This document shows positions 5,916 to 5,965 of a stretch of 5,965 bases of DNA, one piece after another. A program made the translations under genes and the position numbers. Numbering within the stretch: the stretch's first letter is position 1; each line of letters opens with the position of its first letter. Source of the stretch: Planctomycetota bacterium (lineage in GTDB: Bacteria > Planctomycetota > SZUA-567); the NCBI GenBank assembly GCA_020860865.1, contig JAJBTL010000208.1, forward strand, positions 1 through 5,965. Direction: 5' to 3'. Under the pieces are notes generated by a model. That model had not been told where the DNA came from and did not search any database. It saw only the letters and a program-made list of their open reading frames with translations.

Positions 5916-5965
5916 AAATTCCTCCGCGCCCCCGACGAGCCGAGTGAGAAAATCGCCAAAATGGT
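5913..5965 (+). pseudogene. In-frame continuation of the AraC DNA-binding domain beyond TAG, cut by window edge
   Basis: After TAG at 5913-5915 the same frame reads KFLRAPDEPSEKIAKMV to the last base. In AraC proteins the stretch between the two helix-turn-helix motifs typically runs RLxYAxxLL, a short acidic turn, then a xEIAxxVGF-type sequence, so this is the expected next piece of the domain. There is no frame change. The TAG sits where the family usually has Lys, Arg or another polar residue; AAG or CAG would need one base change to give TAG. The second helix-turn-helix would lie beyond the window. Confidence 0.75.

Overview
The window is GC-rich (strong preference for G or C at third codon positions), with Shine-Dalgarno sites upstream of the genes and five genes, all on the + strand. 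No RNA genes, insertion sequences, CRISPR arrays or attachment sites were seen. The binding protein has an ordinary Sec signal peptide rather than a lipobox, which suggests a cell with a periplasm (Gram-negative type). The phylum cannot be fixed from these genes; a GC-rich, carbohydrate-using bacterium fits, and anything closer is a guess.

Layout: 1-177 is a short leader. 178-888 encodes an AlkD-type HEAT-repeat DNA alkylation repair enzyme with all four expected active-site residues. 889-1259 is a 371-base gap with a candidate promoter (near 970-997) and an unusually structured leader. 1260-4935 is a complete carbohydrate ABC importer of the ribose/galactofuranose class: periplasmic binding protein (1260-2213), tandem-domain ATPase (2336-3850) and one permease (3853-4935). 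A 10-bp perfect hairpin sits between binding protein and ATPase, and the permease starts two bases after the ATPase stop. A terminator-like hairpin follows at 4966-4992. 5163 to the window end carries an AraC-family regulator with an N-terminal cupin-like sensor half and its own promoter region containing two TATAAT boxes.

How it fits together: the binding protein would capture a sugar in the periplasm, the permease and ATPase would import it, and the AraC-type protein is the likely sugar-responsive regulator. The sugar is not identifiable, and no catabolic enzyme lies in the window.

The main oddity is an in-frame TAG (5913-5915) inside the AraC DNA-binding domain. The same frame continues past it with a recognisable AraC linker sequence up to the window edge, so the gene is either freshly broken, misread at one base, or read through. 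A second point of interest is the binding-protein leader at 1156-1214, where two long perfect pairings are arranged as a possible pseudoknot or switch.
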